This document shows positions 25,288 through 36,048 of a DNA stretch of 64,000 bases, piece after piece. Both the position numbers and the translations under genes were made by a program. Source of the DNA: Brevundimonas sp. SH203 (GTDB taxonomy: Bacteria > Pseudomonadota > Alphaproteobacteria > Caulobacterales > Caulobacteraceae); NCBI RefSeq assembly GCF_002157625.1, contig NZ_BDMM01000001.1, positions 682,001 to 746,000 on the forward strand, written 5' to 3'. Every line of letters starts with the position of its first letter. The stretch's first letter is position 1. The notes below the pieces were generated by a model. The model was not told the origin of the DNA. It saw only the letters and a list, made by a program, of their open reading frames with translations, and did no database searches.

Positions 25288-26484
25288 ATGGACGCTGCGA
25301 CAGGGCTCAGGACACCCCCAGAGATCGACATCGATCCCTATGCCGACGACGTGCTGCGATCGCCCGACCGCTTTTACGAGATCCTTCGTGAGGCCGGTCC
25401 AGTCGTCCGTCTATCCCGCTATGGCGCCTATGCGGTCGGACGCCATGCGGAAGCCAAGGAAGTGCTTTCGGACTACGCCCGCTTCACCACCACCGGCGGG
25501 GTGGGTCTGGCCGACGCCCGCAAGCCCGGTGACGCCCGCGCCCTGAGCGAGCTTCTGGAAGTCGATCCGCCCGACCACGGCCCGGTCCGTTCGGCCGTGC
25601 AGCGCATTCTGTCGCCCGTCGTCATCAAGACCTGGCGCGCCGATTTCGAAGCCGCGGCCGACAGACTGGTGCAAACCCTCGTCGGTCGGAACGTCGAGGC
25701 CATGTCCGACCTGGCCGAAGCGTTCGTCTTCGAAGTCTTCCCCAAGGCGCTTGGCATCCGGTTCGAGCCCGAGGCGATCCGCGCGATCGGGCTGATGATG
25801 TTCAACCAGTCCGGCCCCAAGAATGCACTCTGGCACGCCGCTGTCGCGGGCGGCACGCCCTATCTTGAGTGGCTGACGGACACCTGTCGCAGAGAGAATG
25901 TCGTTCCCGGCACGGTCTCGGAACAGTTGTTCATCGCCGAGGAAGAGGGGCGTCTGCGCCAGGGCGTCGCCGCCAACATCGTTCGCGCCTTCGTTCGCGG
26001 AGGCACCGACTCGACGATCGCGGGCATCGGCGCCCTTCTGAAGAATCTCTCGGAGCAGCCGGATGTCTGGCGTCGGCTCAAGGAGGAACCGACGAAGCTC
26101 AAGATCGCGCTGGACGAAGCGATCCGGCTGGAATCGCCGTTTCACGTCACCTTCCGAACAACCTTGGAGCCGACCGAACTGGCCGGGTACGCCCTCGACG
26201 GCGACACCAAGATCGGCGTCTTCCTTGGCGCTGCGGGCCGGGACCCCAGAGCCTGGGAGGCTCCGGACATCTTCGATATCGACCGCCGCGTCGCCGGAAG
26301 TCATGTCTCCTTCGGCGCCGCGGACCACAATTGCATCGGTCAGATGCTTGCTCGCCTGGAGTCGGAAACCCTCATGGGCGCGCTCCTTCGTCATTGTGAC
26401 ACGATCACGCCGGCGGGGCCCGTCGCCTACCGCACCATCAACCAGATGCGGATGATCGAAACCCTGCCGCTGCGCTTGGGCTGA
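25288..26484 (+). CDS. Cytochrome P450, class I, CYP199-like
   Basis: 398 residues, soluble bacterial size. Heme ligand Cys349 in FGAADHNCIG (342-351), K-helix ExxR at Glu277-Arg280. The I-helix reads RGGTDST (237-243), where the usual motif is AG-x-DT. From memory the overall pattern (DPPDH near 93, FFRTT-like strand, GSH-VSFG near the heme) is closest to CYP199-type enzymes that hydroxylate or O-demethylate aromatic acids; this is not a database result. Electrons come from the divergent ferredoxin/reductase genes. Confidence 0.92.
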   Translation: MDAATGLRTPPEIDIDPYADDVLRSPDRFYEILREAGPVVRLSRYGAYAVGRHAEAKEVLSDYARFTTTGGVGLADARKPGDARALSELLEVDPPDHGPVRSAVQRILSPVVIKTWRADFEAAADRLVQTLVGRNVEAMSDLAEAFVFEVFPKALGIRFEPEAIRAIGLMMFNQSGPKNALWHAAVAGGTPYLEWLTDTCRRENVVPGTVSEQLFIAEEEGRLRQGVAANIVRAFVRGGTDSTIAGIGALLKNLSEQPDVWRRLKEEPTKLKIALDEAIRLESPFHVTFRTTLEPTELAGYALDGDTKIGVFLGAAGRDPRAWEAPDIFDIDRRVAGSHVSFGAADHNCIGQMLARLESETLMGALLRHCDTITPAGPVAYRTINQMRMIETLPLRLG

Positions 26485-26489
26485 CGCCG

Positions 26490-26870
26490 ATGCTGAAGAT
26501 GTCGCTCGCCATTCGCCGCCGAGCCGACCTGACGCATCGCGAGTTTCTGGACTACTGGCATGACGTGCATGCCCCGCTCGTCGTCCGACTGGCGGCCGAT
26601 ATCCGTTTACTGCGCTATGTGCAGCTCCATGGGGAAGACGGCGAACTCGCGCGTCAGTACGTCGCCTACAGGGGCGTGGACGGAATGCACGACGGCGTGG
26701 CGCAGCTTTGGTGCAAGAGTGAGGCGGATCGGCTGGCCGCCTCGGCCACGTCGGAGGGCATGGAGGCCGCTCGCCTTCTGCGCGAGGATGAACAGCAGTT
26801 CTGCGACCTTGCTCGTTCGACGGTCTGCTTCGGCCATGAGAGACCAATTCTCGGCCAAATGACTTCGTGA
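26490..26870 (+). CDS. EthD-domain protein
   Basis: 126 residues, 5 bases after the P450 stop. The ferredoxin-like EthD fold is recognised from RRADLTHREFLDYWHDVHAP near the N-terminus. EthD proteins accompany P450s or monooxygenases (the ethABCD system) and are often needed for their activity; others are small ring isomerases or cyclases. It is the last gene of the island before guaA. Confidence 0.85.
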   Translation: MLKMSLAIRRRADLTHREFLDYWHDVHAPLVVRLAADIRLLRYVQLHGEDGELARQYVAYRGVDGMHDGVAQLWCKSEADRLAASATSEGMEAARLLREDEQQFCDLARSTVCFGHERPILGQMTS

Positions 26871-27014
26871 TGCGGTCGTCTCCAACATGCCGCGTGCAGC
26901 TTAAAGTGGACACCTGAAGCGCTGGAAAGGTCGAGCTTTTCCACCCGCCCTACCACCTTAAGACTGCCGGACCGTTTAAAACTACACCGACCGATAGAAC
27001 CTACGGGGCCGCCT

Positions 27015-28571
27015 TTATTCCCACTCGATCGTGCCCGGCGGCTTCGACGTCACGTCATAGACCACGCGGTTCACACCGCGCACTTCGTTGATGATGCGGG
27101 TGGCGGTCTTGGCCAGGATGTCCCAGGGGAATTGGTAGAAGTCGGCGGTCATGCCGTCGGTGGAGGTGACGGCGCGCAGGGCCAGGACTTTTTCGTAAGT
27201 GCGGGCGTCGCCCATGACGCCGACGGTCTTGACCGGCAGCAGGACGGCGAAGGCCTGCCAGATGTCGTCATAGAGCCCGGCCTTGCGGATTTCGTCCAGA
27301 TAGATGGCGTCGGCGTCCTGGAGCGTGGCCACGGCGTCGGGGGTGATCTCGCCGGGGATGCGGATGGCCAGGCCCGGACCGGGGAACGGATGGCGGCCCA
27401 CGAAGGCGTCGGTCAGGCCCAGTTCGCGGCCCAGGGCGCGCACCTCGTCCTTGAACAGTTCGCGCAAAGGCTCGACCAGTTTCAGCTTCATATAGTCGGG
27501 CAGGCCGCCGACATTGTGGTGGCTCTTGATGACGTGGGCCTTGCCGCTGGACGAGGAGACGCTCTCGATCACATCGGGATAGAGGGTGCCTTGAGCCAGG
27601 AATTCGGCGCCTTCGATCTTGGCGGACTCGCGGTCGAAAATCTCGATGAAGACACGGCCGATGATCTTGCGCTTGGTTTCCGGGTCCGACTGACCGGCCA
27701 GTTCGCCCAGAAATTCCTTCGACGCATCAACATGCACCAGCGGGATATTATAGTGTTCCCTGAACAGGGTCGTGACCTGTTTCGCCTCGTCCTTACGCAG
27801 CAATCCGGTGTCGACGAAGACGCAGGTCAGTTGGTCCCCGATGGCTTCGTGGATCAGGACCGCCGCGACCGAGGAATCCACGCCGCCAGACAGGCCGCAG
27901 ATCACCTTGGCGTCGCCGACCTGTTCGCGGATCTGGGCGATCTTCTCGTCGCGATAGGCGGCCATGGTCCAGTCGCCCTTCAGGCCCGCGATGCCGTGGG
28001 TGAAGTTCTTCAGCATCTGGTGGCCGCGCGGGGTGTGCATCACCTCCGGGTGGAACTGCACGCCATAGAAGCGGCGCGTCTCGTCTGCGATCACCGCATA
28101 GGGCGAACCGTCGGACGAGGCGACCACGTCGAAGCCCTGCGGGATGGCGACGATCTTGTCGCCGTGGCTCATCCAGACGGTTTCCTCTTCGCCGACCGGG
28201 GCCAGACCGGCCAGCAAGGGCGAGGTCTTTTCCACCTTGATCTCGGCGCGGCCGAACTCGCGCGTATGGCCGCCCTCGACCTTGCCGCCCAGTTGCTCGC
28301 ACATGGTCATCTCGCCGTAGCAGATGCCCAGAACCGGCACGCCCGCCTCGAACACGCCCTGCGGCGCGCGGGGGCTGCCTTCCTCGTGGACGCTCTCGGG
28401 ACCGCCCGACAGGATGATGGCCGCCGGTTTCATGGCGGCCAGGGCGGCCTCGGCCTTCTGGAACGGATGGATTTCGCAATAGACGCTGGCCTCGCGCAGG
28501 CGGCGCGCGATCAGCTGCGTCACCTGACTGCCGAAATCGACGATGAGAACCTTTTGGTGCGGCGTGGTCAT
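27015..28571 (-). CDS. guaA: GMP synthase (glutamine-hydrolysing)
   Basis: 518 residues, complete. Class I glutamine amidotransferase domain with nucleophile Cys84 (GICYGE), then the ATP pyrophosphatase domain with GLSGGVDSS and the GuaA C-terminal dimerisation domain ending GTIEWE. It converts XMP to GMP in the cytoplasm. Together with guaB at 31-32.6 kb, both last steps of guanine nucleotide synthesis lie within 6 kb. Its start overlaps the stop of the nucleosidase-like gene. Confidence 0.98.
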   Translation of the reverse strand: MTTPHQKVLIVDFGSQVTQLIARRLREASVYCEIHPFQKAEAALAAMKPAAIILSGGPESVHEEGSPRAPQGVFEAGVPVLGICYGEMTMCEQLGGKVEGGHTREFGRAEIKVEKTSPLLAGLAPVGEEETVWMSHGDKIVAIPQGFDVVASSDGSPYAVIADETRRFYGVQFHPEVMHTPRGHQMLKNFTHGIAGLKGDWTMAAYRDEKIAQIREQVGDAKVICGLSGGVDSSVAAVLIHEAIGDQLTCVFVDTGLLRKDEAKQVTTLFREHYNIPLVHVDASKEFLGELAGQSDPETKRKIIGRVFIEIFDRESAKIEGAEFLAQGTLYPDVIESVSSSSGKAHVIKSHHNVGGLPDYMKLKLVEPLRELFKDEVRALGRELGLTDAFVGRHPFPGPGLAIRIPGEITPDAVATLQDADAIYLDEIRKAGLYDDIWQAFAVLLPVKTVGVMGDARTYEKVLALRAVTSTDGMTADFYQFPWDILAKTATRIINEVRGVNRVVYDVTSKPPGTIEWE

Positions 28572-29272
28572 GACGTGATCGAATCCGGGGAGCGTTGCGC
28601 GGGGTCTTGGCCCTGTAGGGCCGGGATTTCAAGGGCGGCGAGGCCGTCGGCCTCCAGCACGGCGATCAGCCGATCCAGCGCGACGGCCAGATTGCGATCG
28701 ACGTGGTGCAGGGTGGCGGTCCAGTCCTCCAGCGCCTTCAGCTCGGCCCGGCCGTCCGACACGCCGCGAAGCGCGATCAGAGGCAGGCCGAAGGTCTGGG
28801 CGGCGCGGACCAGGGCCCAGGTCTCCATGTCCACCATCTCGGCGTCGATGGCGTCATAGGCGGCGCCGGACACGACGTTTGCGCCGGTCGACAGGCGCGC
28901 GACCGGCGCGCCGGGAATGGGGCATGGCAGGGTCAGGACCGCAGGCTGGTCCAGCAGCGGCGTCACCCCTTTCGGAAAGCCCAGCGGGCTGGCGTCCATG
29001 TCGCGATAGGCGACCGACGCGGCCTGATAGACGGCGGCGTGTTCCAAGACCCGCGATCCGCACGACCCCAGCGACACGATCAGGTCGGGCAAGTCGCCCG
29101 CCGCCTCAAGCCGCGCCAGGGCGGCGGTCAAGGCGACCGCGGCCTCGACCGGGCCGATGCCGGTCATCAGCGGCTGGATGCGGGCGCGCAGGTGATCGCC
29201 GTACTCGGCCGGGGCCGCCATGACATAGAGGACCGAGACCTCGCCATGCCGCTCCAGCCGCGCCGCCGTCAC
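28568..29272 (-). CDS. MTA/SAH nucleosidase-like phosphorylase-superfamily protein
   Basis: 234 residues from a GTG at 29272 that overlaps the stop of the methyltransferase gene (GTGA). The purine-nucleoside-phosphorylase fold is shown by [10 protein letters not shown], the VSLGSCGS strand, [12 protein letters not shown] and IRGVSDG-like LRGVSDG. DMET and the final Asp are the nucleoside-binding and catalytic elements of Pfs/MTAN enzymes, which release adenine from methylthioadenosine or SAH. A role beside guaA in purine salvage is plausible. Confidence 0.82.
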   Translation of the reverse strand: MTAARLERHGEVSVLYVMAAPAEYGDHLRARIQPLMTGIGPVEAAVALTAALARLEAAGDLPDLIVSLGSCGSRVLEHAAVYQAASVAYRDMDASPLGFPKGVTPLLDQPAVLTLPCPIPGAPVARLSTGANVVSGAAYDAIDAEMVDMETWALVRAAQTFGLPLIALRGVSDGRAELKALEDWTATLHHVDRNLAVALDRLIAVLEADGLAALEIPALQGQDPAQRSPDSITS

Positions 29273-30579
29273 GCCGTGCGCTCGTACAGGGCGATGAAGA
29301 AGCCGTCAGTGTCGGCCGATGCGGGCGACAGGCGCAGGCGCGCGCCGGACGCCAGTTCGGCGAACTTCGTCCCGGCCGCCTGGGTCAGGAATCCTCTCGC
29401 CTCTCCCGCTTCGCCGGGAATGAGCGGAACGGGACGGAACTCGGGGTGGGCGGCCTCGAAGGCGTCCGCGCTGGCCTCGTTCTCGCGCGCCAGCATCGAA
29501 CAGGTGACATAGGCCAGACGTCCGCCCGGCTTCACCAGCTTGGCCGCCTGGCCCAAGATACGGACCTGCAGACCGTGCAGCTTCTCGACCTCCTCCGCCG
29601 TCAGACGCCAGGCGTCCTCGGGGCGGCGACGCCACGTGCCGGAGCCGGAACAGGGCGCATCGACCAGCACCAGATCGGCCTGCCCGTTCAAATCCTCCAG
29701 ACCGCCGCCGTTCTGGCCGATCAGGACCAGATCCGCCTCGACGCCCGCGCGTTGCAGGCGGGGCCGGATGTTCTCCAGCCGCTTGTTCACGACATCGGAC
29801 GCGACCAGTTTCCCCTGCCCGCCCATGGCCTGCGCCAGCCCCAGGGTCTTGCCGCCGCCGCCGGCGCAGTAATCCACCACCGTCGCGCCGGGTTCGGCGC
29901 CCGCCAGCCAGCAGACAACCTGGCTGCCCTCGTCCTGAATCTCGAACCGGCCGACCTTGAAACCATCCAGCGCCTGGATGTTGGGCGGCGGCTCGCTGGG
30001 CAGGCGCAGGCCCCATTCGGACCAGGGCGTGCGCGACGGCTCCAGACCGGCTTCGCGCAGTTCGGCCTCGACCTCTTGCACCGTGGCGACGGCGCCGTTG
30101 ACGCGCAGGTCGATGGGCGCGCGCGGCGCCATCAGGGCGTGGGCTTCCTCGGCCCAGCGGTCGCCGAAGGTGGCCTTGAAATCCTCGACCACGAACTCGG
30201 GCAGGCCCGCCGCGACCCAGCCGGGCAGCTCGCCCTGCCCCGCCGTGATGCGGCTGCGCTCCTGCTTCGACAGCGGGCGCGGACCATAGCCGTCGCCCGA
30301 ATGCAGGGCCTCGATCTCTTCCAGCGACAGGCCGTCGATGGCGTGCAGCGAGCCGATGACCAGCGCCCGGCCGTCCTCGCGTCCGCCCATGATCCACGAC
30401 AGGCGGCCGCGCGCGCGCAGCACCTTATAGACGCGGTCGGCGATGGCGCGACGGTCCTTGGACCCGGCGTAGCGATTGGCGCCGCCCCAGGCTTTCAGGA
30501 CGGCCTCGGCCGGTTGGCGGCCCTGGGCGATGGAGTCCAGGACGGAGGCGGCGGCGGCGAGACGGGCGGCTGGGGTCAA
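29269..30579 (-). CDS. RsmB/NOP-family RNA (cytosine-C5) methyltransferase
   Basis: 436 residues. An N-terminal NusB-like helical region, then a SAM-binding domain with VDYCAGGGGKT, the DAPCSGSGTWRRRP catalytic Cys motif and VTCSML with the second Cys. It methylates cytosine in 16S rRNA or tRNA. No ATG lies near the frame start; TTG at 30579, 9 bases after the MAPEG gene, is chosen. Confidence 0.9.
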   Translation of the reverse strand: MTPAARLAAAASVLDSIAQGRQPAEAVLKAWGGANRYAGSKDRRAIADRVYKVLRARGRLSWIMGGREDGRALVIGSLHAIDGLSLEEIEALHSGDGYGPRPLSKQERSRITAGQGELPGWVAAGLPEFVVEDFKATFGDRWAEEAHALMAPRAPIDLRVNGAVATVQEVEAELREAGLEPSRTPWSEWGLRLPSEPPPNIQALDGFKVGRFEIQDEGSQVVCWLAGAEPGATVVDYCAGGGGKTLGLAQAMGGQGKLVASDVVNKRLENIRPRLQRAGVEADLVLIGQNGGGLEDLNGQADLVLVDAPCSGSGTWRRRPEDAWRLTAEEVEKLHGLQVRILGQAAKLVKPGGRLAYVTCSMLARENEASADAFEAAHPEFRPVPLIPGEAGEARGFLTQAAGTKFAELASGARLRLSPASADTDGFFIALYERTA

Positions 30580-30588
30580 GACAGGCTT

Positions 30589-30984
30589 TCAGACAAGAAA
30601 CAGGGACGCCAGCACCATGACCAGCCCCGCAAGCGAGACCACCCAGACCAGCGACCGGACATAGGGAACGCCGAAGGCGTAGAGCGGCACATAGACGACG
30701 CGCGCCCAGAAATAGAGCGCCGTCCCCCACACGGTCAGGGGGCCGGCGGCGCCGATCACATGGGCGATCAGCACCGCGCCGATGAACAGCGGCAGGGTCT
30801 CGAACAGATTGGCCTGGGCCCGTTCCAGACGGCCGGTCAGCGGGCGGGTCGACGTCGGCGTGACGTCGCGCGCGCCCGCATTCCATTTCGAACCGAACTC
30901 GGCCGTCCGCGCGCCCGCGGGCAGGAAGACCTGGACCAGCGCCAGGATCAGCGTCAGGGCCAGATAGGTCAGTTCGGTCGTCAT
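30589..30984 (-). CDS. MAPEG-family membrane protein
   Basis: 131 residues from the ATG at 30984; the longer frame runs back into an intergenic repeat and is rejected. Four hydrophobic segments, with the MAPEG pattern ERAQANLFETLPLF and YFWARVVYVPLYAFGVPYVRS. Related to microsomal glutathione transferase and leukotriene synthase; the bacterial role is unclear. Confidence 0.88.
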   Translation of the reverse strand: MTTELTYLALTLILALVQVFLPAGARTAEFGSKWNAGARDVTPTSTRPLTGRLERAQANLFETLPLFIGAVLIAHVIGAAGPLTVWGTALYFWARVVYVPLYAFGVPYVRSLVWVVSLAGLVMVLASLFLV

Positions 30985-31001
30985 GGCCTTATCCTCAACA
31001 G

Positions 31002-31111
31002 CGTCATCCCAGGCCTTGTGCCTGGGATCCATAAACACGGGCCGCTGACGTCGGGGGACCAACCATCGAACACCGGGAGTATGGATCCTCGCCACAAGGG
31101 CGAGGATGACG
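31002..31111. repeat. REP-like palindromic intergenic element
   Basis: Ends are inverted copies of GTCATCC/GGATGAC. Inside are two hairpins, CCCAGG...CCTGGG (31008-31026) and CCTCGCC...GGGCGAGG (about 31088-31106), each flanked by GGATCCAT or ATGGATCC in opposite orientation. Such mirrored elements are dispersed between genes in alphaproteobacterial genomes. A shorter relative is at 56009-56035. Confidence 0.75.
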
Positions 31112-31121
31112 AACTAAAACA

Positions 31122-32845
<1,724 letters not shown>

Positions 32846-33079
32846 ATGACTGCGGCGCGAAAATCGAAGGCGGTTAGAGCGGCCCAAGAAGCTGCCATCC
32901 TGGCTGAACTGAAGGCCAGAAAGGATGTGGCCGATGCGACCGGAGCGGAAGCACGCAAGCGTAGCCGCTTAGCTGAAATCGAAACAAAGCTCGCTTGGCC
33001 TATCGTGCTCAAAGACTTCTTTTTCAGGATGGGCTTTGCTGCGTTTCTAGCAACCGTCTTATCTTCCTTCAAAAGGTGA
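32846..33079 (+). CDS. Small Lys/Ala-rich hypothetical protein
   Basis: 77 residues from the ATG at 32846 with a weak ribosome site. Residues 1-50 are charged and helical (a possible coiled coil); 50-75 contain a short hydrophobic stretch (FFFRMGFAAFLATVL) that could be a membrane helix. The base composition is lower in G+C than in neighbouring genes. No family recognised. It could be a real small membrane-anchored protein or a chance frame. Confidence 0.45.
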   Translation: MTAARKSKAVRAAQEAAILAELKARKDVADATGAEARKRSRLAEIETKLAWPIVLKDFFFRMGFAAFLATVLSSFKR

Positions 33080-33146
33080 CGCTCCTTATCGCCGCGATAG
33101 ATTTTATTGCTTTGCAACCGTCGCGGCCCCTCACCATTCTGATCGC

Positions 33147-33683
33147 ATGGTCGGCATGATCCTCAGCACCGCGCGAAAACTGGCGATGAAGATCGCCAGC
33201 TACGGGCTGATGCACCTGGTGGTGGCCATATTGACGGCCTTCGTCATCACCCGCGATTGGCGCGTCGCCCTGGCGGTCGGGGTGGTCGAGCCGATCTTCC
33301 AGACGCTGGCCTATTCCATCCACGACCGCGTCTGGCACCGCATCGAACGCCGTCGCATGGCGTCGGGGCTGGAAGAGGCGACCGAGGCCGTCGCCGCCCG
33401 CCTGGACGTCATGTCGCCGCAGGAACAGGCCCGCGTCCACGATCACGCCGCCCACAGCCACGCCCTGCCCCGTTCGTTCCGACAAATCGCGATGAAGACC
33501 CTGACCTATGGCGTCATGCACTTCACCGTCGCCGTCTCGGTCGCCTTCGCCCTGACGCACGACATCCGCACGGCCCTGGCCATCGGCATGATCGAGCCTC
33601 TGGTGCAGACGGTCTTCTTCACCCTGCACGACCGCATCTGGACGCGGATCGAGGCCCGCCGGGCCCTGATCGCTGCGGCCTAA
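33147..33683 (+). CDS. Tandem DUF2061 membrane protein
   Basis: 178 residues with two DUF2061 units, roughly 14-70 and 118-172. Both read YG-x-MH-x2-VA, then T-x-D-x-R-x-AL-x-[VI]G, then EP-x2-QT and a closing HDR-x-W-x-RIE. This is an internal duplication of a two-helix membrane domain, with a His-rich linker (HDHAAHSHAL) between. Function unknown. Its stop overlaps that of the convergent DUF2332 gene. Confidence 0.85.
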   Translation: MVGMILSTARKLAMKIASYGLMHLVVAILTAFVITRDWRVALAVGVVEPIFQTLAYSIHDRVWHRIERRRMASGLEEATEAVAARLDVMSPQEQARVHDHAAHSHALPRSFRQIAMKTLTYGVMHFTVAVSVAFALTHDIRTALAIGMIEPLVQTVFFTLHDRIWTRIEARRALIAAA

Positions 33684-34735
33684 ATCTTCCAGTCGATCTC
33701 GGCGCCATGCGGCTGACAGATCGCCAGGCGTTGCGTCTCGCCGCCGGGCCAGACGGTCAGATCGAGCGTCGGCCGCCGGTCCACAGTGTCCGACATGGCC
33801 TCGAAACTCAGCCAGGCCAGAGGCGCGTCTTCGGTCGCCCTTGCGCCCGTCGCGGCGAGGCGGGCGCGAATACGGGCCTGCCCCTCGGGCGAGAAATACT
33901 GATAGGCGATGGTGTGCATCACGACGCGACAGACGCCCGTCTCGGGCGCCGTCGACAAATTCGCCTCCAGCCAGTCGGCGGCGTCGGCCTGGTCGATAGG
34001 CGGTGGATCGGCGGCCGCCAGATCCAGCGCCGCCTCCAGCCGCGCCAGCCGCTCGCGCTGATCCGCCCAGACATAGGCGGCCAGTCGCGCACGGGTCGCC
34101 GGGTCGCGCACGTCCAGCGGATTGCGATCCACGCCGGCTCTCCGCGCGATCTCGACATCGCCCCTGGGCGGCGAGACGCCGGTCCAGGTCGGCGTCAACC
34201 GCACGGGCGACCCGACCATCCCCGCCTCGATCTCCCCCAGACGATAAGAATAACGATCCAGCACGGTGTTCAGCCCCGCGCTGGCGCCCAGTTCATACAG
34301 CGCGAACGGCAGGCCGAACCGATCGGCCAGCACCAGGAGGCCCGCCATCAGGGCGGCCGACCGGCCCACCTCATTGGTCTGCGGCGGGCCATCCAGCCAG
34401 GGCGACAGAAACGCGGCCTGCTCGACCAAGACCCGCCCGACCATCGACCACACCGCCTCGTCATCGGGCGCCGTCGCCGGAGGATAAATTGCCGACAGCG
34501 CCTTGTCTCGTCCCGACCGCGCCAGGGCGTGCAACCCGCCCATAAGCCGCAGCGGCAGGGCGTCCCCCTGATGCGAAGCCACGCCGGTCCAGCCCAGCAC
34601 CCGCCGCCCGACCTCGCCTTCGGCCGTCAACCGCTCTCCGATCAGCCGACAGACCCGTCCGGTGAACGGCGCCCCCGCAGCGGTGCAGATCACCGCCTGA
34701 TCCGCGAACGCCTGTCGGACGGCGGCCTCGGTCAT
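33680..34735 (-). CDS. DUF2332 family protein
   Basis: 351 residues. Recognised by YELGASAGLN (SAM-methyltransferase-like glycine motif) with the DRYSY segment and HTIAYQYF in the C-terminal half. The biochemical role of the family is not established; a methyltransferase-like fold is inferred. It overlaps the rlmE stop by 4 bases and is probably co-transcribed with it. Confidence 0.82.
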   Translation of the reverse strand: MTEAAVRQAFADQAVICTAAGAPFTGRVCRLIGERLTAEGEVGRRVLGWTGVASHQGDALPLRLMGGLHALARSGRDKALSAIYPPATAPDDEAVWSMVGRVLVEQAAFLSPWLDGPPQTNEVGRSAALMAGLLVLADRFGLPFALYELGASAGLNTVLDRYSYRLGEIEAGMVGSPVRLTPTWTGVSPPRGDVEIARRAGVDRNPLDVRDPATRARLAAYVWADQRERLARLEAALDLAAADPPPIDQADAADWLEANLSTAPETGVCRVVMHTIAYQYFSPEGQARIRARLAATGARATEDAPLAWLSFEAMSDTVDRRPTLDLTVWPGGETQRLAICQPHGAEIDWKI

Positions 34736-35442
34736 CGCTTGTTCAGCGCCACCAGAAACACCTCGGCGCTGTCCTTCCGGCTGGACGCCGGCTTGACGTA
34801 TTTCACCGTCTCGAACTCCTCGCGCAGCCGCGCCAGAACCCCGCCGGCGTCCCCGCCCTGGAAGTTCTTGGACACGAAGCTGCCGCCGGGCCGCAGGGTG
34901 CGGATGGCGAAGTCGGCGGCGATCTCGATCAGGGCGATGATCTTCAGATGGTCCGTCTGGCGGTGGCCCACGGTGTTGTGCGCCATGTCCGACAGCACCA
35001 GGTCAGGCGGCCCGCCGATGGCCTCCAGCAGTTGCTGGTCCACGCCCGGATGAGTGAAGTCGGCCTGGATTATCGTGGCGCCCGGCACCGGCTCGATCAT
35101 CAGCAGGTCCACGCCCGCCACCGCCGCCGCCCCGCGATCCACCGCAACCTGCAGCCAGCCGCCCGGCGCGGCGCCTAGGTCGATCACCCGCGACCCGCGC
35201 TTGATCAGACGGAACCTGTCGTCGATCTCGATCAGCTTGAAGGCCGCGCGCGAGCGCCAGCCCTCGGCCCGCGCCTTCTCGGACCATTTGTCCGACAACT
35301 GGCGCTTGATCCACTGCTGGCTCGACATCGACTTGGTGTCGGCCGTCTTCATCTTCGTGCCCATGCCGCGTCCGGCGGCGGTCCCGCCGGTGGGGGGACG
35401 CACCATGCGGCGGCGTTCGGGGGGCTTTTCGTCCTCGTTCAT
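34732..35442 (-). CDS. rlmE: 23S rRNA (uridine-2'-O-)-methyltransferase RlmE (FtsJ)
   Basis: 236 residues from the ATG at 35442; the frame runs further upstream only as an antisense shadow of the cyclophilin gene. AAFKLIEID with the first catalytic Lys, SAM motif DLGAAPGGWLQ, catalytic Asp in LSDMAHNTVG, and the late Lys in FVSKNFQGG form the K-D-K centre. It methylates U2552 of 23S rRNA. The N-terminal tail of about 35 residues is basic and glycine-rich. Confidence 0.95.
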   Translation of the reverse strand: MNEDEKPPERRRMVRPPTGGTAAGRGMGTKMKTADTKSMSSQQWIKRQLSDKWSEKARAEGWRSRAAFKLIEIDDRFRLIKRGSRVIDLGAAPGGWLQVAVDRGAAAVAGVDLLMIEPVPGATIIQADFTHPGVDQQLLEAIGGPPDLVLSDMAHNTVGHRQTDHLKIIALIEIAADFAIRTLRPGGSFVSKNFQGGDAGGVLARLREEFETVKYVKPASSRKDSAEVFLVALNKR

Positions 35443-35514
35443 CGTTCCCACATAGCCCCGACCGGCGTTGCGGGCTATGTCCCGCCTCAAATCAACCCAA
35501 AGAGGACGACCGAC

Positions 35515-35976
35515 ATGGCCGACACCCTGACCTTCACCCTGGACACCGGCGACGGCGAAGCCCGCGACGTGGTCATCAAGCTGCGCCCCGATCTGGCCCC
35601 CGGCCATGTCGAACGCATCACCGAACTGGCCCAGGAAGGCTTCTACGACGGCGTGGTCTTCCACCGCGTAATTCCGGGCTTCATGGCCCAGGGCGGCGAT
35701 CCGACCGGCACCGGCACCTCGGGCTCCAAGAAGCCGAACCTGAAGCAGGAGTTCTCGGCCGAGCCGCACGTGCGCGGCGTCTGCTCCATGGCCCGCACCT
35801 CGGACCCCAACAGCGCCAATTCGCAGTTCTTCATCTGCTTCGACGACGCCACCTTCCTGGATCGCCAGTACACCGTCTGGGGCCAGGTCGAATCGGGCAT
35901 GGAACACGTCGACGCCCTGCCCAAGGGCGAGCCGCCGCGCAGCCCCGGCAAGATCGTCAAGGCGACGGTCAACTAG
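35515..35976 (+). CDS. ppiB: Cyclophilin-type peptidyl-prolyl cis-trans isomerase
   Basis: 153 residues, cytoplasmic (no signal peptide). The cyclophilin active-site pattern FHRVIPGFMAQGGDPTG is complete, followed by SQFFI and the proline-binding region. It catalyses prolyl isomerisation during folding. Ribosome site AGAGGACG precedes the ATG. A long stem-loop follows 20 bases after the stop. Confidence 0.93.
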   Translation: MADTLTFTLDTGDGEARDVVIKLRPDLAPGHVERITELAQEGFYDGVVFHRVIPGFMAQGGDPTGTGTSGSKKPNLKQEFSAEPHVRGVCSMARTSDPNSANSQFFICFDDATFLDRQYTVWGQVESGMEHVDALPKGEPPRSPGKIVKATVN

Positions 35977-35996
35977 GAACACAATCTTGACGTTTT

Positions 35997-36036
35997 CCGA
36001 CGATGGCCTTCAGTTGCAGAACTGATCCATCGTCGG
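35997..36036 (+). terminator. Long nested stem-loop between ppiB and the glycan genes
   Basis: Outer arms CCGACGATGG (35997-36006) and CCATCGTCGG (36027-36036) pair perfectly. Inside them CAGTT-GCAG-AACTG (36011-36024) forms a second helix. No T tract follows, so it is not a textbook terminator. It ends 12 bases before the GTG of the first glycosyltransferase and abuts its G-rich ribosome site. Confidence 0.55.
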
Positions 36037-36048
36037 GGGACGACTGGC

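Noticed and set aside
26871..27014. Attachment-site repeat next to guaA
   Set aside because: No second copy of the guaA 3' end was found in the window and no integrase gene is present, so it is kept only as a weak finding and not annotated.
27132..28859. 575-codon open frame on the plus strand
   Set aside because: Antisense to guaA; its composition is low-complexity and shows no family motif.
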